From: Brevibacterium siliguriense | GTDB lineage: Bacteria > Actinomycetota > Actinomycetes > Actinomycetales > Brevibacteriaceae | Reading direction: 5' to 3' | Assembly: GCF_900105315.1 (NCBI RefSeq) | Contig: NZ_LT629766.1 | Coordinates: 620,001-684,000, forward strand | Length of the DNA stretch: 64,000 nucleotides | Position numbers and translations under genes: made by a program | Shown here: one piece after another, positions 8,650-17,214 of the stretch | How the letters are laid out: each line of letters begins with the position of its first letter | How positions within the stretch are numbered: position 1 is the first letter of the stretch | Notes under the pieces: generated by a model | Database searches by the model: none | What the model saw: only the letters and a program-made list of their open reading frames with translations | What the model was told of the DNA's origin: nothing

Positions 8650-8967
8650 TCAGATGAAGTCGGAGAGCTCATCCTCGAGGGCCGGCTTCGGACGTGCGCC
8701 GATGATAGTCTTGGCGACCTCGCCGTCCTTGAACACGTAGAGAGCCGGAATCGACGTGATTCCGTAGGTGCTTGCGGTCTCGAGGTTCTCGTCGGTGTTG
8801 ACCTTGACCACGTTGAGCTTGTCTCCATGCTCTTCAGCGATCTGGTCAACGATGGGGCTGACCATACGGCAGGGGCCGCACCAAGGGGCCCAGAAATCGA
8901 CGAGCACGGGCTTGTCGGACTTCAGTACGTTCTCTTCGAACGTTGCGTCAGTGACTTCTGTCGACAT
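8650..8967 (-). CDS. trxA: Thioredoxin 1
   Basis: This 105-residue single-domain thioredoxin has the WCGPC redox motif at about residues 30-34 in DFWAPWCGPCR and the cis-Pro region TSIPALYVFKDGE. It reduces cytoplasmic disulfides and is recycled by TrxB, encoded 122 bases upstream on the same strand. The ATG at 8967 is preceded by a purine-rich AGGAAGG stretch (as read on the minus strand). The pair is probably co-transcribed from the SigR-type promoter upstream of trxB and ends at the hairpin 8607-8642. Confidence 0.95.
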   Translation of the reverse strand: MSTEVTDATFEENVLKSDKPVLVDFWAPWCGPCRMVSPIVDQIAEEHGDKLNVVKVNTDENLETASTYGITSIPALYVFKDGEVAKTIIGARPKPALEDELSDFI

Positions 8968-9089
8968 GAGTAACCTTCCTTCACAACGAATGTCTCTAGC
9001 AGAACAGTGGAACCGGTTCTTTCATTCCCCGGCGTATCCGCTCGGCCCGAAGTGCTCGGGAGTGCAGGGGTACGAGCGGCCGACCGAAG

Positions 9090-10076
9090 TCAGGAAGCGA
9101 CGGGAGCTTCGGCTGCGGCAGCTTCGGCCAGGGCAGGCTTGGACGCCGCCTCGAGATCACCGAGGTAGTGTTCGGCGTCGAGCGCAGCCGAACATCCCGA
9201 ACCAGCCGCAGTGATCGCCTGGCGATAGACGGAGTCGATGACATCGCCTGCCGCAAAGACGCCTTCGACAGACGTCTTCGAAGTGCGGCCGTCAACACTG
9301 AGGTACCCGTCTGCACGCATCTCGAGCTGATCGGCGAACAGGCTCGTACGCGGGTCGGATCCGATGGCCACGAACATGCCGGTCACAGGCAGTTCGGAGG
9401 TCTCCCCCGTGACCGTGTTGCGGATGGTCAGGCCGGTGAGAGAGTCCTCACCATGGACCTCGGCGACCTCGGAGTCGAGAAGGAACTCGAGCTTGTCATC
9501 GGCGTTCGCGCGATCCTGCATGGCCTGCGAAGCGCGCAGCTCCTGCCGACGGTGAACCAGGGTGACCTTGGACGCGAAGCGGGTGAGGAACGTGGCCTCT
9601 TCCAGTGCGGAGTCGCCTCCGCCGATGACAGCGATGTGCTGATCGCGGAAGAAGAATCCGTCACAGGTGGCGCACCAGCTCACTCCGTGACCGGAGAGCT
9701 TCTTCTCATTGGGCAGGCCGAGCTCGCGGTATGCCGAACCGGTCGCGAGGATCACGGCCTTTGCGGTGTAGCGCGAGCCCAGAGCGGTCTCGATCTGGTG
9801 AGCACCCGGATTGAGCTTGAGAGTCTCGACATCGTCGTAGATGACCTCGGCACCGAACTTCTCGGCCTGCTCGCGCATGCTCTCCATGAGCTCCGGTCCC
9901 TGGACGCCGGCAGGGAATCCGGGGAAGTTCTCGACATCGGTGGTGTTCATCAGTTCACCGCCGGCGGTCACCGAGCCGGCGATGACGACTGGTGCGAGGT
10001 TCGCTCGGGCCGCATAGACGGCCGCGGTGTAACCTGCCGGTCCCGATCCGATGATCACCAGTTGAGTATCAGTCAT
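9090..10076 (-). CDS. trxB: Thioredoxin reductase (NADPH, FAD)
   Basis: The 328 residues have an N-terminal FAD-binding GSGPAG motif (residues 11-16), the redox-active CATC within GVSWCATCDGFFF (about residues 136-148), an NADPH-binding GGGDSALEEA motif (about 158-167) and the C-terminal FAD motif GVFAAGDV. The tail after about residue 308 is Ala-rich and extends slightly past the usual end. It transfers electrons from NADPH to thioredoxin. In the mycobacterial version of this locus sigM and its anti-sigma gene lie between murJ and trxB; neither is present here. Confidence 0.95.
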   Translation of the reverse strand: MTDTQLVIIGSGPAGYTAAVYAARANLAPVVIAGSVTAGGELMNTTDVENFPGFPAGVQGPELMESMREQAEKFGAEVIYDDVETLKLNPGAHQIETALGSRYTAKAVILATGSAYRELGLPNEKKLSGHGVSWCATCDGFFFRDQHIAVIGGGDSALEEATFLTRFASKVTLVHRRQELRASQAMQDRANADDKLEFLLDSEVAEVHGEDSLTGLTIRNTVTGETSELPVTGMFVAIGSDPRTSLFADQLEMRADGYLSVDGRTSKTSVEGVFAAGDVIDSVYRQAITAAGSGCSAALDAEHYLGDLEAASKPALAEAAAAEAPVAS

Positions 10077-10151
10077 GTGAAAATTTCCCTGCTTCTATCT
10101 GCTCTGCTCGGTGCGCCGCGGAATGCCGCGCGAAATGACGTTCGTATCTAT

Positions 10152-10177
10152 AACGGTACGGTGCCGAGGACTATTCC
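10152..10177 (-). promoter_or_regulatory. SigR/SigH-type promoter upstream of trxB
   Basis: On the minus strand, GGAAT (10177-10173) and GTT (10154-10152) are separated by exactly 18 bases. This matches the GGAAT-N18-GTT consensus of the disulfide-stress ECF sigma factors SigR (Streptomyces) and SigH (mycobacteria), which control trxBA there. It lies 75 bases upstream of the trxB start. Confidence 0.7.
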
Positions 10178-10211
10178 GCACCCGCATCCGGTGCGAAACC
10201 TGCCTGCCGGT

Positions 10212-12656
10212 TCAGTAGAACTTCACGGAGCTGATGGTGGCCTTGAAGCCGCCATCGGTCTGCGGCAGGTCGGTGATCCAGAGGATGAGCTTGTCGGTCT
10301 CGACCTCCTCATCGAACTCCACCGTGACACCTCCGTCGGCATCGAAGACGCCTTCGCCGATGACCTTCGCGTCCTCGGGGTCGTCTCCGTCGCGGATTTC
10401 GAACTTCCCTCCGGAGTTCCCCGACTTCACCTTCACCTTGCTGATGGTGGTCTTATCCTCGAACTCGAAGAGCAGACCGACACCCGATTTGAGATTGCCG
10501 AAGCTCGCGGAGTTGTACCGGTCGGTATTCCAGGACCCGTCGGTCTTGGGAATGACGTTCTCGGTTTCACTGTCGTGTTCAGAACCATCGCCCTCGGGAT
10601 CGAGGGATTCGACGGTTTCGATCTTCGGCGGATCCGCCTTCGGAGTCTTCTTCTCTTCCTTCTTCGTCGGCTGTTCACTCGGCGCCGAGGATTCGGAGAC
10701 CGGTGTGGACTCTTCGTCTCCAGAATTGAATCCGATGATGACGATGCTGAGCACGATTGCGGCAATGACCGCGAGGACGAGGACCAACCACAGGAAGGGC
10801 TTGCGAGTGGCCGAGGGATCACGCTCGTCGGAACCGGATCCTCCGGAACCTCTTCCTGCACCACCGGAAGCAGCTCTGCCGCCGGCACCGCCTGCTGCAA
10901 CTCCCGCCGCAGCTGCTCCGGCCACGGCAGCCCCTGCTGCCCCGGCGGTCTTGTTTCGCTTCTTTGCAGACGCAGTCTGTTCTGCATCGGTCGAATCGCT
11001 GTGCTGCTGGCGTGGTCTGCCGGCCTTGCGCTCGGCAGGACGGATGGATGAGGAGCTCGCGGTCGCTTCGGCGCCGGTCTCGTCAACGGCGTTCTGATCA
11101 TCGGCTGCGCTGCGATCGTCAACGGAGTCCGGAGACAGTCGACGCATCTCCTTCGGCGGGGCGGCAGCATTGGCTTCCTGCTGACGGGCTGCCGAACTCG
11201 CCTCGAAAGCGGCAAGACGCCTGCGCGCCTCGTCCTCCTTGGCCTTCGCGATGCGACGTTCACGTTCGTACTCACGTCGCTGATGTTCGCGCTGCTGTTC
11301 GTTGGTTTCGAACATACCGCCGAGGAACCAGGAACCGTCGTCCTCATCCTCGTCGTCCATGATCACGCGGGTATCGTTCTCGTCACCTTCGTCGTCGTTC
11401 TCGGGGACGATCTCGAGTGCCTGAGTATCGGGATCGGAATCGTCATCCCGGCTCATGATCGGGGTCGTGAGGTTCTCGTCGTATTCGTGCTCTGCGTACT
11501 CCGAGTACTCGGAGTACGTCTGCTCGGGCTGCCATTCCTCCCAGTCCTGGGCGGCGCTGTCGAGCTGTTCCTTGGCGATCGGGAAGCTCGAAGCTTCGCG
11601 CATCTGCATCCGGTCTGCATACCGGCCCGTGGTGTGTCCGACCACTCCGGCCGCCAGTCCCCGCGTTCCCGGACGGGTGATGCCGATGCGTACCAGGGCG
11701 GCTTGCACCTGATCTTCGCTGGCGCTGGCCGATCCTTCGGGACCGGGTCCGATGGTCTTCGACCGTGGAGCGGGCAGGCTGGTGGCTTCGTCGAAGCTGC
11801 GCGGCGACTGATCGAACAGGTTCTCGTTCTCCGCCACCGGAGCACGATTGACGTAGCGCAGCAGTTCGGGATCCCAGTCATCGATGTAGCCGAGGACCTC
11901 GGCGACCGAACCCGGTCCGGGATCCGAACCCGTGATGATTCCGCTGACGAAATCATCGAGTTTGTCAGGGACGTCGGGGTTGAGCGTCTGTGCCCGGGCG
12001 ATCCGGGCGTTCTCCTTCTCCGCAGGAGGAATGCCGTCGAACGACTCCTCGCCGGGCCAGTACCCGGTCAGAGCTGTGTAGAAGAGCTGGACGAGAGCCA
12101 GGGCGTCTCGCCGTGACGCCTTCGTCGGCGTGTAGTCCTTCTGCTCGACGAGCCCGGTGTCCAGCGCCAGTGCCGCATCGATGCCGATGCCTGCGATGAC
12201 CACCGCACCCTTCGAGGTCAGTCCGACCACACTCGGCCGCAGGAACATGTGGAACAGTCCCCGCCTGGCCGAGGTGACGAGCGCTGATCCGACCTCGCCG
12301 ATGAGCGCGCACGCGGCGTCGACGGGCAGCGGAGACCGCGGCAGGATCTGATTGAACGGCGTCACCGCGATGCGCTTGATGACGATGTAGTCCAGCCCAT
12401 TGGAATGTCCGACGTCGAGCGTCGGGGCGATGCGCGGGTCACCGAGGATCGATACGCGACGGGCGGCTTCGAGAACGTCGTTGGAGTCATCGGCATCGGC
12501 GACGAGGATGAGCACGGGTTCATCGAGGATCGCATCGAGTCCGGTGCAGACGGCTCCGACCTCGGGCTTCTCGGGAAGCCACTGGCGGTCGACGGTCGAT
12601 ACGACATAACGGCCGGCCACCACCATGCCGGGTTCGATATCGATCAGGGTGACCAC
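10212..12656 (-). CDS. Membrane-anchored pseudokinase with extracytoplasmic C-terminal domain (MviN-partner type)
   Basis: The 814 residues comprise a kinase-like domain (about 10-260), a long acidic/Ala/Gly-rich disordered stretch (about 270-615), one transmembrane segment (about 620-642) and an extracytoplasmic region ending in a beta-rich domain (about 700-814), possibly galactose-binding-like. The kinase landmarks are absent: there is no VAIK lysine (VLILVAD), no HRD (FHMFLRPSVV) and no DFG (VIAGIGID). In mycobacteria an equivalent pseudokinase and outer domain are fused to the lipid II flippase MurJ/MviN. Here they form a separate gene 22 bases downstream of murJ. A strong GGAGG directly abuts the GTG at 12656, so the true start is unsure; ATG 12629 is an alternative. 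A role in controlling MurJ is inferred. Confidence 0.75.
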   Translation of the reverse strand: MVTLIDIEPGMVVAGRYVVSTVDRQWLPEKPEVGAVCTGLDAILDEPVLILVADADDSNDVLEAARRVSILGDPRIAPTLDVGHSNGLDYIVIKRIAVTPFNQILPRSPLPVDAACALIGEVGSALVTSARRGLFHMFLRPSVVGLTSKGAVVIAGIGIDAALALDTGLVEQKDYTPTKASRRDALALVQLFYTALTGYWPGEESFDGIPPAEKENARIARAQTLNPDVPDKLDDFVSGIITGSDPGPGSVAEVLGYIDDWDPELLRYVNRAPVAENENLFDQSPRSFDEATSLPAPRSKTIGPGPEGSASASEDQVQAALVRIGITRPGTRGLAAGVVGHTTGRYADRMQMREASSFPIAKEQLDSAAQDWEEWQPEQTYSEYSEYAEHEYDENLTTPIMSRDDDSDPDTQALEIVPENDDEGDENDTRVIMDDEDEDDGSWFLGGMFETNEQQREHQRREYERERRIAKAKEDEARRRLAAFEASSAARQQEANAAAPPKEMRRLSPDSVDDRSAADDQNAVDETGAEATASSSSIRPAERKAGRPRQQHSDSTDAEQTASAKKRNKTAGAAGAAVAGAAAAGVAAGGAGGRAASGGAGRGSGGSGSDERDPSATRKPFLWLVLVLAVIAAIVLSIVIIGFNSGDEESTPVSESSAPSEQPTKKEEKKTPKADPPKIETVESLDPEGDGSEHDSETENVIPKTDGSWNTDRYNSASFGNLKSGVGLLFEFEDKTTISKVKVKSGNSGGKFEIRDGDDPEDAKVIGEGVFDADGGVTVEFDEEVETDKLILWITDLPQTDGGFKATISSVKFY

Positions 12657-12678
12657 CTCCGGTGGGGATTCAAAGGAC

Positions 12679-14298
12679 TCAGGCTGTTTTTCTTAGTTTT
12701 CCAGCTGCTACGTCAATTATCGAATGCAACTCTCTGACTCTGAGCAAATAACAAGCTCCGATGAAGAACAGCAGCATCACGGTGCCGACGACGGCCGTGG
12801 TGACGAACGCCGACAGGCGTCCATCCAAAGAGAAGTCCGAGAGGAAGTAGAGCAGACCGAACCCGGCGCCTCCAGCGATGATCGCCGCCAGGAGGAACTT
12901 CAGATGCGAAGTGAGGATCTCACGCAGGTCGATGACGCCGAGGCGCTTCTTCAGGACCGCAAACGAGATGATCATCGCCATGAGGTATCCGAGGCTCATG
13001 ACCAGTCCGATGATCGCCACGGTCACCGACTTCGGGAAGATCGATGCCGAGAGCACCGCCAGAGACTGGAAGATAATCTGCGGCAGCTGGATGAGGAATG
13101 GAGTCTTCGCGTCCCCGTAGGCGTAGAACACGCGCTGCGCGAGGTAGTTCGCGCTGAAGGGAATGAGACCGAAGACCATTGTGATGATGACCAGACCGAT
13201 GGCCATGGCCTGCTCACGACCAGGACCGGCGATGATCATCGCCACCGGAGAGGCGAGGACGACGAGGGCGGCGAGAGCGAAGGTGTTGATCATGCCGACC
13301 ATCCGCACACCCATCGAGAAGTCTCCGACGACCGCCTCGGTGTCCTCATCGGCCGCATTCTTGGCCAGAGAGGTGAATAGAGCCGTGGCCAAGGACACCG
13401 CGATGAGCGAATGCGGGAGCATAAAGACGAGGTAGGCGTTCGTGTATGCCGTGTTGGCGGCGTTCCCGTCGCCGGGGATCGACGCCCCCGAGGCGACACG
13501 GGAGATGATGAGGAATCCGATCTGACCGACGAGCATCGCTGCGAACGTCCAGAACGCGACCTTGCCCGCGGAGCCGAGGCCGACTCCGCGGAACCCGAAG
13601 GTCGGCTTGTACTTGAACCCGATGCGCCTGAGCGGCCAGATGAGGATGAGCGCCTGAGCCGCAACTCCGAGGGTGGCTGTCCCAGCGATGAGGGCGATCT
13701 TGTCCGGGGTCCAGGTATCGAGCTCGTGCGGAGACGCATTGTTCGTGCCGAAGATGAGGATGAAGACAGCGAGTCCGGCGATCGCGACGACGTTGTTGAG
13801 CACCGGTGCCCACATATAAGGACCGAACGACGATTTCGCGTTGAGCACTTGGCCGAGCAGCGTGTAGAGGCCGTAGAAGAACAGCTGCGGCAGACACCAA
13901 TAGGCGAAAGCCGTCGCCAGGGCCAGCTGTTCGTGGTTCCATCCCGAGGAGTAGAGCCATACGAGCAGCGGTGCCGCCAGGGTCGCGACGACGGTGACGA
14001 GACCGAGGATGAGGAACGACAGGGTCAGCAGGCGGTTCGTGAAGTCCTCACCGCCGTCCTCCCGTTTGGAGGCACGCACGATCTGTGGAACGAGCACGGC
14101 ATTGACCACACCGCCTGCCAGCAGCATGTAGAGCGTGTTCGGCACCTTGTTCGCAATGTCGAAGGCATCGGCCTGTACCGCGGTGACGCCGATCGCGGTG
14201 GCCAGCATCGAGGCTTTGACGAAGCCGAGCACACGCGAAGTCATGGTGCCGGCGGTCATGATGGCCGAGGACCGGGCCAGGGATGAGAAGCTGGACAC
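12679..14298 (-). CDS. murJ: Lipid II flippase MurJ (MviN)
   Basis: This 539-residue MOP-superfamily transporter has about 14 hydrophobic segments. The N-terminal signature (SSAIMTAGTMTSRVLGFVK) and the conserved charged positions in the first helices are present. MurJ moves lipid II across the cytoplasmic membrane for peptidoglycan synthesis. The protein ends right after the last helix and has no kinase extension, unlike mycobacterial MviN; that module is in the next gene. Only three bases separate its start from the upstream DUF6049 stop, so the genes are transcribed together. Confidence 0.93.
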   Translation of the reverse strand: MSSFSSLARSSAIMTAGTMTSRVLGFVKASMLATAIGVTAVQADAFDIANKVPNTLYMLLAGGVVNAVLVPQIVRASKREDGGEDFTNRLLTLSFLILGLVTVVATLAAPLLVWLYSSGWNHEQLALATAFAYWCLPQLFFYGLYTLLGQVLNAKSSFGPYMWAPVLNNVVAIAGLAVFILIFGTNNASPHELDTWTPDKIALIAGTATLGVAAQALILIWPLRRIGFKYKPTFGFRGVGLGSAGKVAFWTFAAMLVGQIGFLIISRVASGASIPGDGNAANTAYTNAYLVFMLPHSLIAVSLATALFTSLAKNAADEDTEAVVGDFSMGVRMVGMINTFALAALVVLASPVAMIIAGPGREQAMAIGLVIITMVFGLIPFSANYLAQRVFYAYGDAKTPFLIQLPQIIFQSLAVLSASIFPKSVTVAIIGLVMSLGYLMAMIISFAVLKKRLGVIDLREILTSHLKFLLAAIIAGGAGFGLLYFLSDFSLDGRLSAFVTTAVVGTVMLLFFIGACYLLRVRELHSIIDVAAGKLRKTA

Positions 14299-14301
14299 GC
14301 T

Positions 14302-16590
14302 CTACCTCTTTTCGTTCTCGTCGGTCTCGGCGCGGGCCATCGCATCGGCCAGCTGCTGTTCGGGGATCTTCGGTCGCCCACGCGAAATGGTCTTGATCAA
14401 GCCGATCACGAATACGACTGCCAGGCCCAATCCGATCACAGCGGTGCCGATGTTCTCCCAATCGGCGCGGACTCGAACCATGAGTGATTCCTCCTCGGGC
14501 AGGACCACCTCGTCGGCGGTGACCATCTCGATCGTCGTCGGCACATCGGCGTTGGCGAGGCCTTCGACGGGCACGTCCACGCGCATCGTCTCCGCGGCGG
14601 GCACGCGTACGGTCTCCGTCTCCTGCGCTCGCAGCTGCGGAGTGTTCGGTTTCATCCGGATCCGCAAGGTCGCCTCGGCGGGCGAATCATTGACGATCGT
14701 GACGGGAATCGTCGTCTTCTCGCCGGTGACGAGGAGGACGGACGAGCCCTTGCGCAGGTGGAGGCTGTCCATGAGCTTCTCGCTCTGCTCGCGGGCCTGT
14801 CCGGCGCAGATGTTCGCGTTCCTGCCCAGGGTCCACGCCGCCGAGGTGCAGGTGAGAAGTTCGCGGTCGAGTCGGATATCGGCGCTGTCACGGTCGGTGA
14901 AGACGCTGTTGAAGTCCTCTTGGTTCGCCCGGGTCTCGGCCAGGGATTTCACGGCCCGCTTCCGGATGTGCGGAGCGTCGGAATCCGTCCGCAGCAGTCC
15001 GCGCGACTCGGAGCCGGAGTCGAGGATCTCGTCGACCCCGGTGGGGGCGATCCACGGTGCCGAGCTCAGTTCCTCAACTGTCTGTTCCCAGTTCGCCGTG
15101 GCGGCCGCGCGCGGGAGCGGAACGAACAGGCTGCGGGTGCGGTAGGGGGCCTCGGATTGGATCACCGCAGACTCCGCGACGAGTTCGGAGAGCGCCCCGG
15201 CCGGGTTGTCCTCGGCGATTGCTTCGGCGCTCATATCCGTGAGCTTCGAATCGGAGACGAGGGTGTCGATCGTCGACTCCCCGTCATCGGTGACCGTCGT
15301 CTGCGAATGCGCATCATCATGGATGCCGGTGATCGACGGCTGCTGAGTGTCGCTGATGATCGCTGTTGAATTGCCGGACTTCTTCAGAGCACGCAGTCCG
15401 TTCTTCGTCGCACTTCCGGCCACCGGCCAAGCGATGTCCGTGCGGGCATCGGGGAAGATGTCTTTGACGATCTCGCGCTGCTTCTGAGCGAAAGTGGACA
15501 GCCGGTCGATCTTCGACCCGCGCAGAGCACTGAGGTCGGGATCGCCATAGGGAAGGGCGACGACAGTGTGCTTCTTCGCCGCCTCCACGAACTTCTGATA
15601 CCAGGAGTCGAGGCGCTTGCGCTGGTCCTCTGCGGCTTCGAGCTCGGCGCCGCTGGAATCGGCGTCTTGGTTCTCGGGTGCTCCGACCGGCGGTGACTTG
15701 GTCTCGTCGCCTTTGCCCTTGTCGGGTTCGTCGGTCTCCTCCGGTGCATCGGCGGGAGGCGGTTCGGCGATCGCGGCTTCGAAGGAGGCGATGATGCGCG
15801 GGTCGATCGCCAGCGCGAGCTCTTTGTGTTCCAGCAGCTTTGCGATCGTGTCGAGCGAACCGCCTTCGGCGATGGCCGCATCGAGCCGGTCGGCAGGGAT
15901 GAGTCCGCCCTCGGAATGGCCGGGCAGGGTGACGGGAGCGAGCATACTGATCTTCGTCTGATCGAATTCCGGGTTCGGGTACCACGTGGTGAAGCCGAAA
16001 GCAGAGGCCCGCAGACCGGTCTCGTCGCCGAGCTGAACCGCCAGGCCCCGCGGGCCCCAGGAACTCACAGGTGAGGACTTGCTCAGGTCGAGGTCGTCGG
16101 CGGGCACACGGAAGGTGAACTCCGCGGTGGCACCGGGATCGATGGTGTCGTCGAACGAGGTGTCGAGGGTGCTTCCGGAGGAGTCACCGGAATCAGCACC
16201 CTTGTCCTTCTTCGCCTTCTTTCTCGCCTCGGTTCCATCATGTTCGAGGTCGGCGACGGTGCGGTGCTGCGCTTGTCCCTGCTTCCAGGACGTCAGGCGG
16301 GATTCGGAATCGAGCTTGCGGGTCGACATCTGCAGACTCAGGTCGGGCTTTTCGACCGCCTTCTTCGTCGCGTTCGAGATCTTGCCTCGCACGGTCAGCG
16401 TGCCTTCGTCATCGATCCACGGAGTCACCTCGTCGAGGGTGATCGAGACTTCGTTCTTGTTCGCATCGGTGCTGGCCACGGCCGGGGCAGCGTTCATCAG
16501 CGGGTATGCGAAAACCGACCCTGCGAGCAGCAGGAGCGTGCTCAGCAGGGCGGTGAGGAATCGCAGTCGGCGAATGGGAATGGGTTTCAC
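14302..16590 (-). CDS. Secreted/membrane-anchored DUF6049 family protein
   Basis: The 762 residues have an N-terminal signal/anchor (about 8-40, LRFLTALLSTLLLLAGSVF), a large extracytoplasmic region with beta-sandwich-like segments, and one C-terminal transmembrane helix (about 718-740) followed by a basic tail. It matches the DUF6049 family found between the Nudix gene and murJ throughout actinobacteria (the mycobacterial counterpart is Rv3909-like). Its function is unknown; its constant linkage to murJ suggests a cell-envelope role. A Glu/Asp/Pro-rich loop (about 270-315) interrupts the middle. The GTG start overlaps the Nudix stop by 4 bases. Confidence 0.8.
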   Translation of the reverse strand: MKPIPIRRLRFLTALLSTLLLLAGSVFAYPLMNAAPAVASTDANKNEVSITLDEVTPWIDDEGTLTVRGKISNATKKAVEKPDLSLQMSTRKLDSESRLTSWKQGQAQHRTVADLEHDGTEARKKAKKDKGADSGDSSGSTLDTSFDDTIDPGATAEFTFRVPADDLDLSKSSPVSSWGPRGLAVQLGDETGLRASAFGFTTWYPNPEFDQTKISMLAPVTLPGHSEGGLIPADRLDAAIAEGGSLDTIAKLLEHKELALAIDPRIIASFEAAIAEPPPADAPEETDEPDKGKGDETKSPPVGAPENQDADSSGAELEAAEDQRKRLDSWYQKFVEAAKKHTVVALPYGDPDLSALRGSKIDRLSTFAQKQREIVKDIFPDARTDIAWPVAGSATKNGLRALKKSGNSTAIISDTQQPSITGIHDDAHSQTTVTDDGESTIDTLVSDSKLTDMSAEAIAEDNPAGALSELVAESAVIQSEAPYRTRSLFVPLPRAAATANWEQTVEELSSAPWIAPTGVDEILDSGSESRGLLRTDSDAPHIRKRAVKSLAETRANQEDFNSVFTDRDSADIRLDRELLTCTSAAWTLGRNANICAGQAREQSEKLMDSLHLRKGSSVLLVTGEKTTIPVTIVNDSPAEATLRIRMKPNTPQLRAQETETVRVPAAETMRVDVPVEGLANADVPTTIEMVTADEVVLPEEESLMVRVRADWENIGTAVIGLGLAVVFVIGLIKTISRGRPKIPEQQLADAMARAETDENEKR

Positions 16591-17075
16591 TGCTCCAGTC
16601 GGGACACCATCGGTCGGGCGGCGGCGACGATTCGGCGCTCATTGGCGAACGAGAGTCGCGAGCGCAGGTCGTTGAAGGGCACCCACGCCGCATCGATCGC
16701 TTCTTGGTCAGGATCATTATCCACGGTCAGAGTCCCCGACTGTGCACGCAGCAGGAAATGGTGGACGAGTTTGTGGATTCGGATTCCGGTCACGGTGAAC
16801 CAGTAGTCGACGGTTCCCAGCGGACAGATGATCTGCCCGGCGATCCCGGTCTCCTCTTCGACCTCACGGCGGGCCGCCTCGGCGGGGGTCTCCGTTCCTT
16901 CGAGATGTCCCTTGGGAAGGCACCATTCGATCCGGCCGGCGCGATTGATGCGCGCGATGACGGCCACAGCCAACTTCGGATGAGAGAAGTCGACGACGAT
17001 GCCACCGGCGGAGATCTCCTCCACTGTGGTGCGGCGGGACGTGCGGGGTCCCGGCTTGGGCATCGGTGTGGTCAT
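16587..17075 (-). CDS. Nudix hydrolase (MutT4-like)
   Basis: This 162-residue Nudix fold has a full Nudix box from GHLEGTETPAEAA to REVEEETGI at about residues 56-78, with the metal-binding REVEEE core intact. The N-terminus is Pro/Arg-rich and basic. The substrate cannot be read from the sequence; members act on nucleoside diphosphate derivatives. It is the first gene of the minus-strand unit Nudix-DUF6049-murJ-pseudokinase and is divergent from the CCA-transferase gene 140 bases away. The same divergent arrangement exists in mycobacteria (mutT4/pcnA). Confidence 0.85.
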   Translation of the reverse strand: MTTPMPKPGPRTSRRTTVEEISAGGIVVDFSHPKLAVAVIARINRAGRIEWCLPKGHLEGTETPAEAARREVEEETGIAGQIICPLGTVDYWFTVTGIRIHKLVHHFLLRAQSGTLTVDNDPDQEAIDAAWVPFNDLRSRLSFANERRIVAAARPMVSRLEQ

Positions 17076-17214
17076 TCTCCTACCTTAGTAGGCGAAGCTT
17101 GGAAGTTTCGTGTCATCGGCTCCCGGTAGGCTTATGGAGACCGGAACTCGCGCCTGGACGCGGGAGGTGGGTTCCCGTGGGCAAGAGCAGACAAATCAGA
17201 ATTGAAGGAGCTCG

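Noticed and set aside
10177-10195. Hairpin CGCACC/GGTGCG upstream of trxB as a terminator
   Set aside because: It is only 6 bp, has no T-run and abuts the SigR-type promoter; it could equally be chance.
9168-11051. 627-codon plus-strand frame opposite trxB and the pseudokinase gene
   Set aside because: It is the mirror of minus-strand genes in G+C-rich DNA and shows no recognisable domain.
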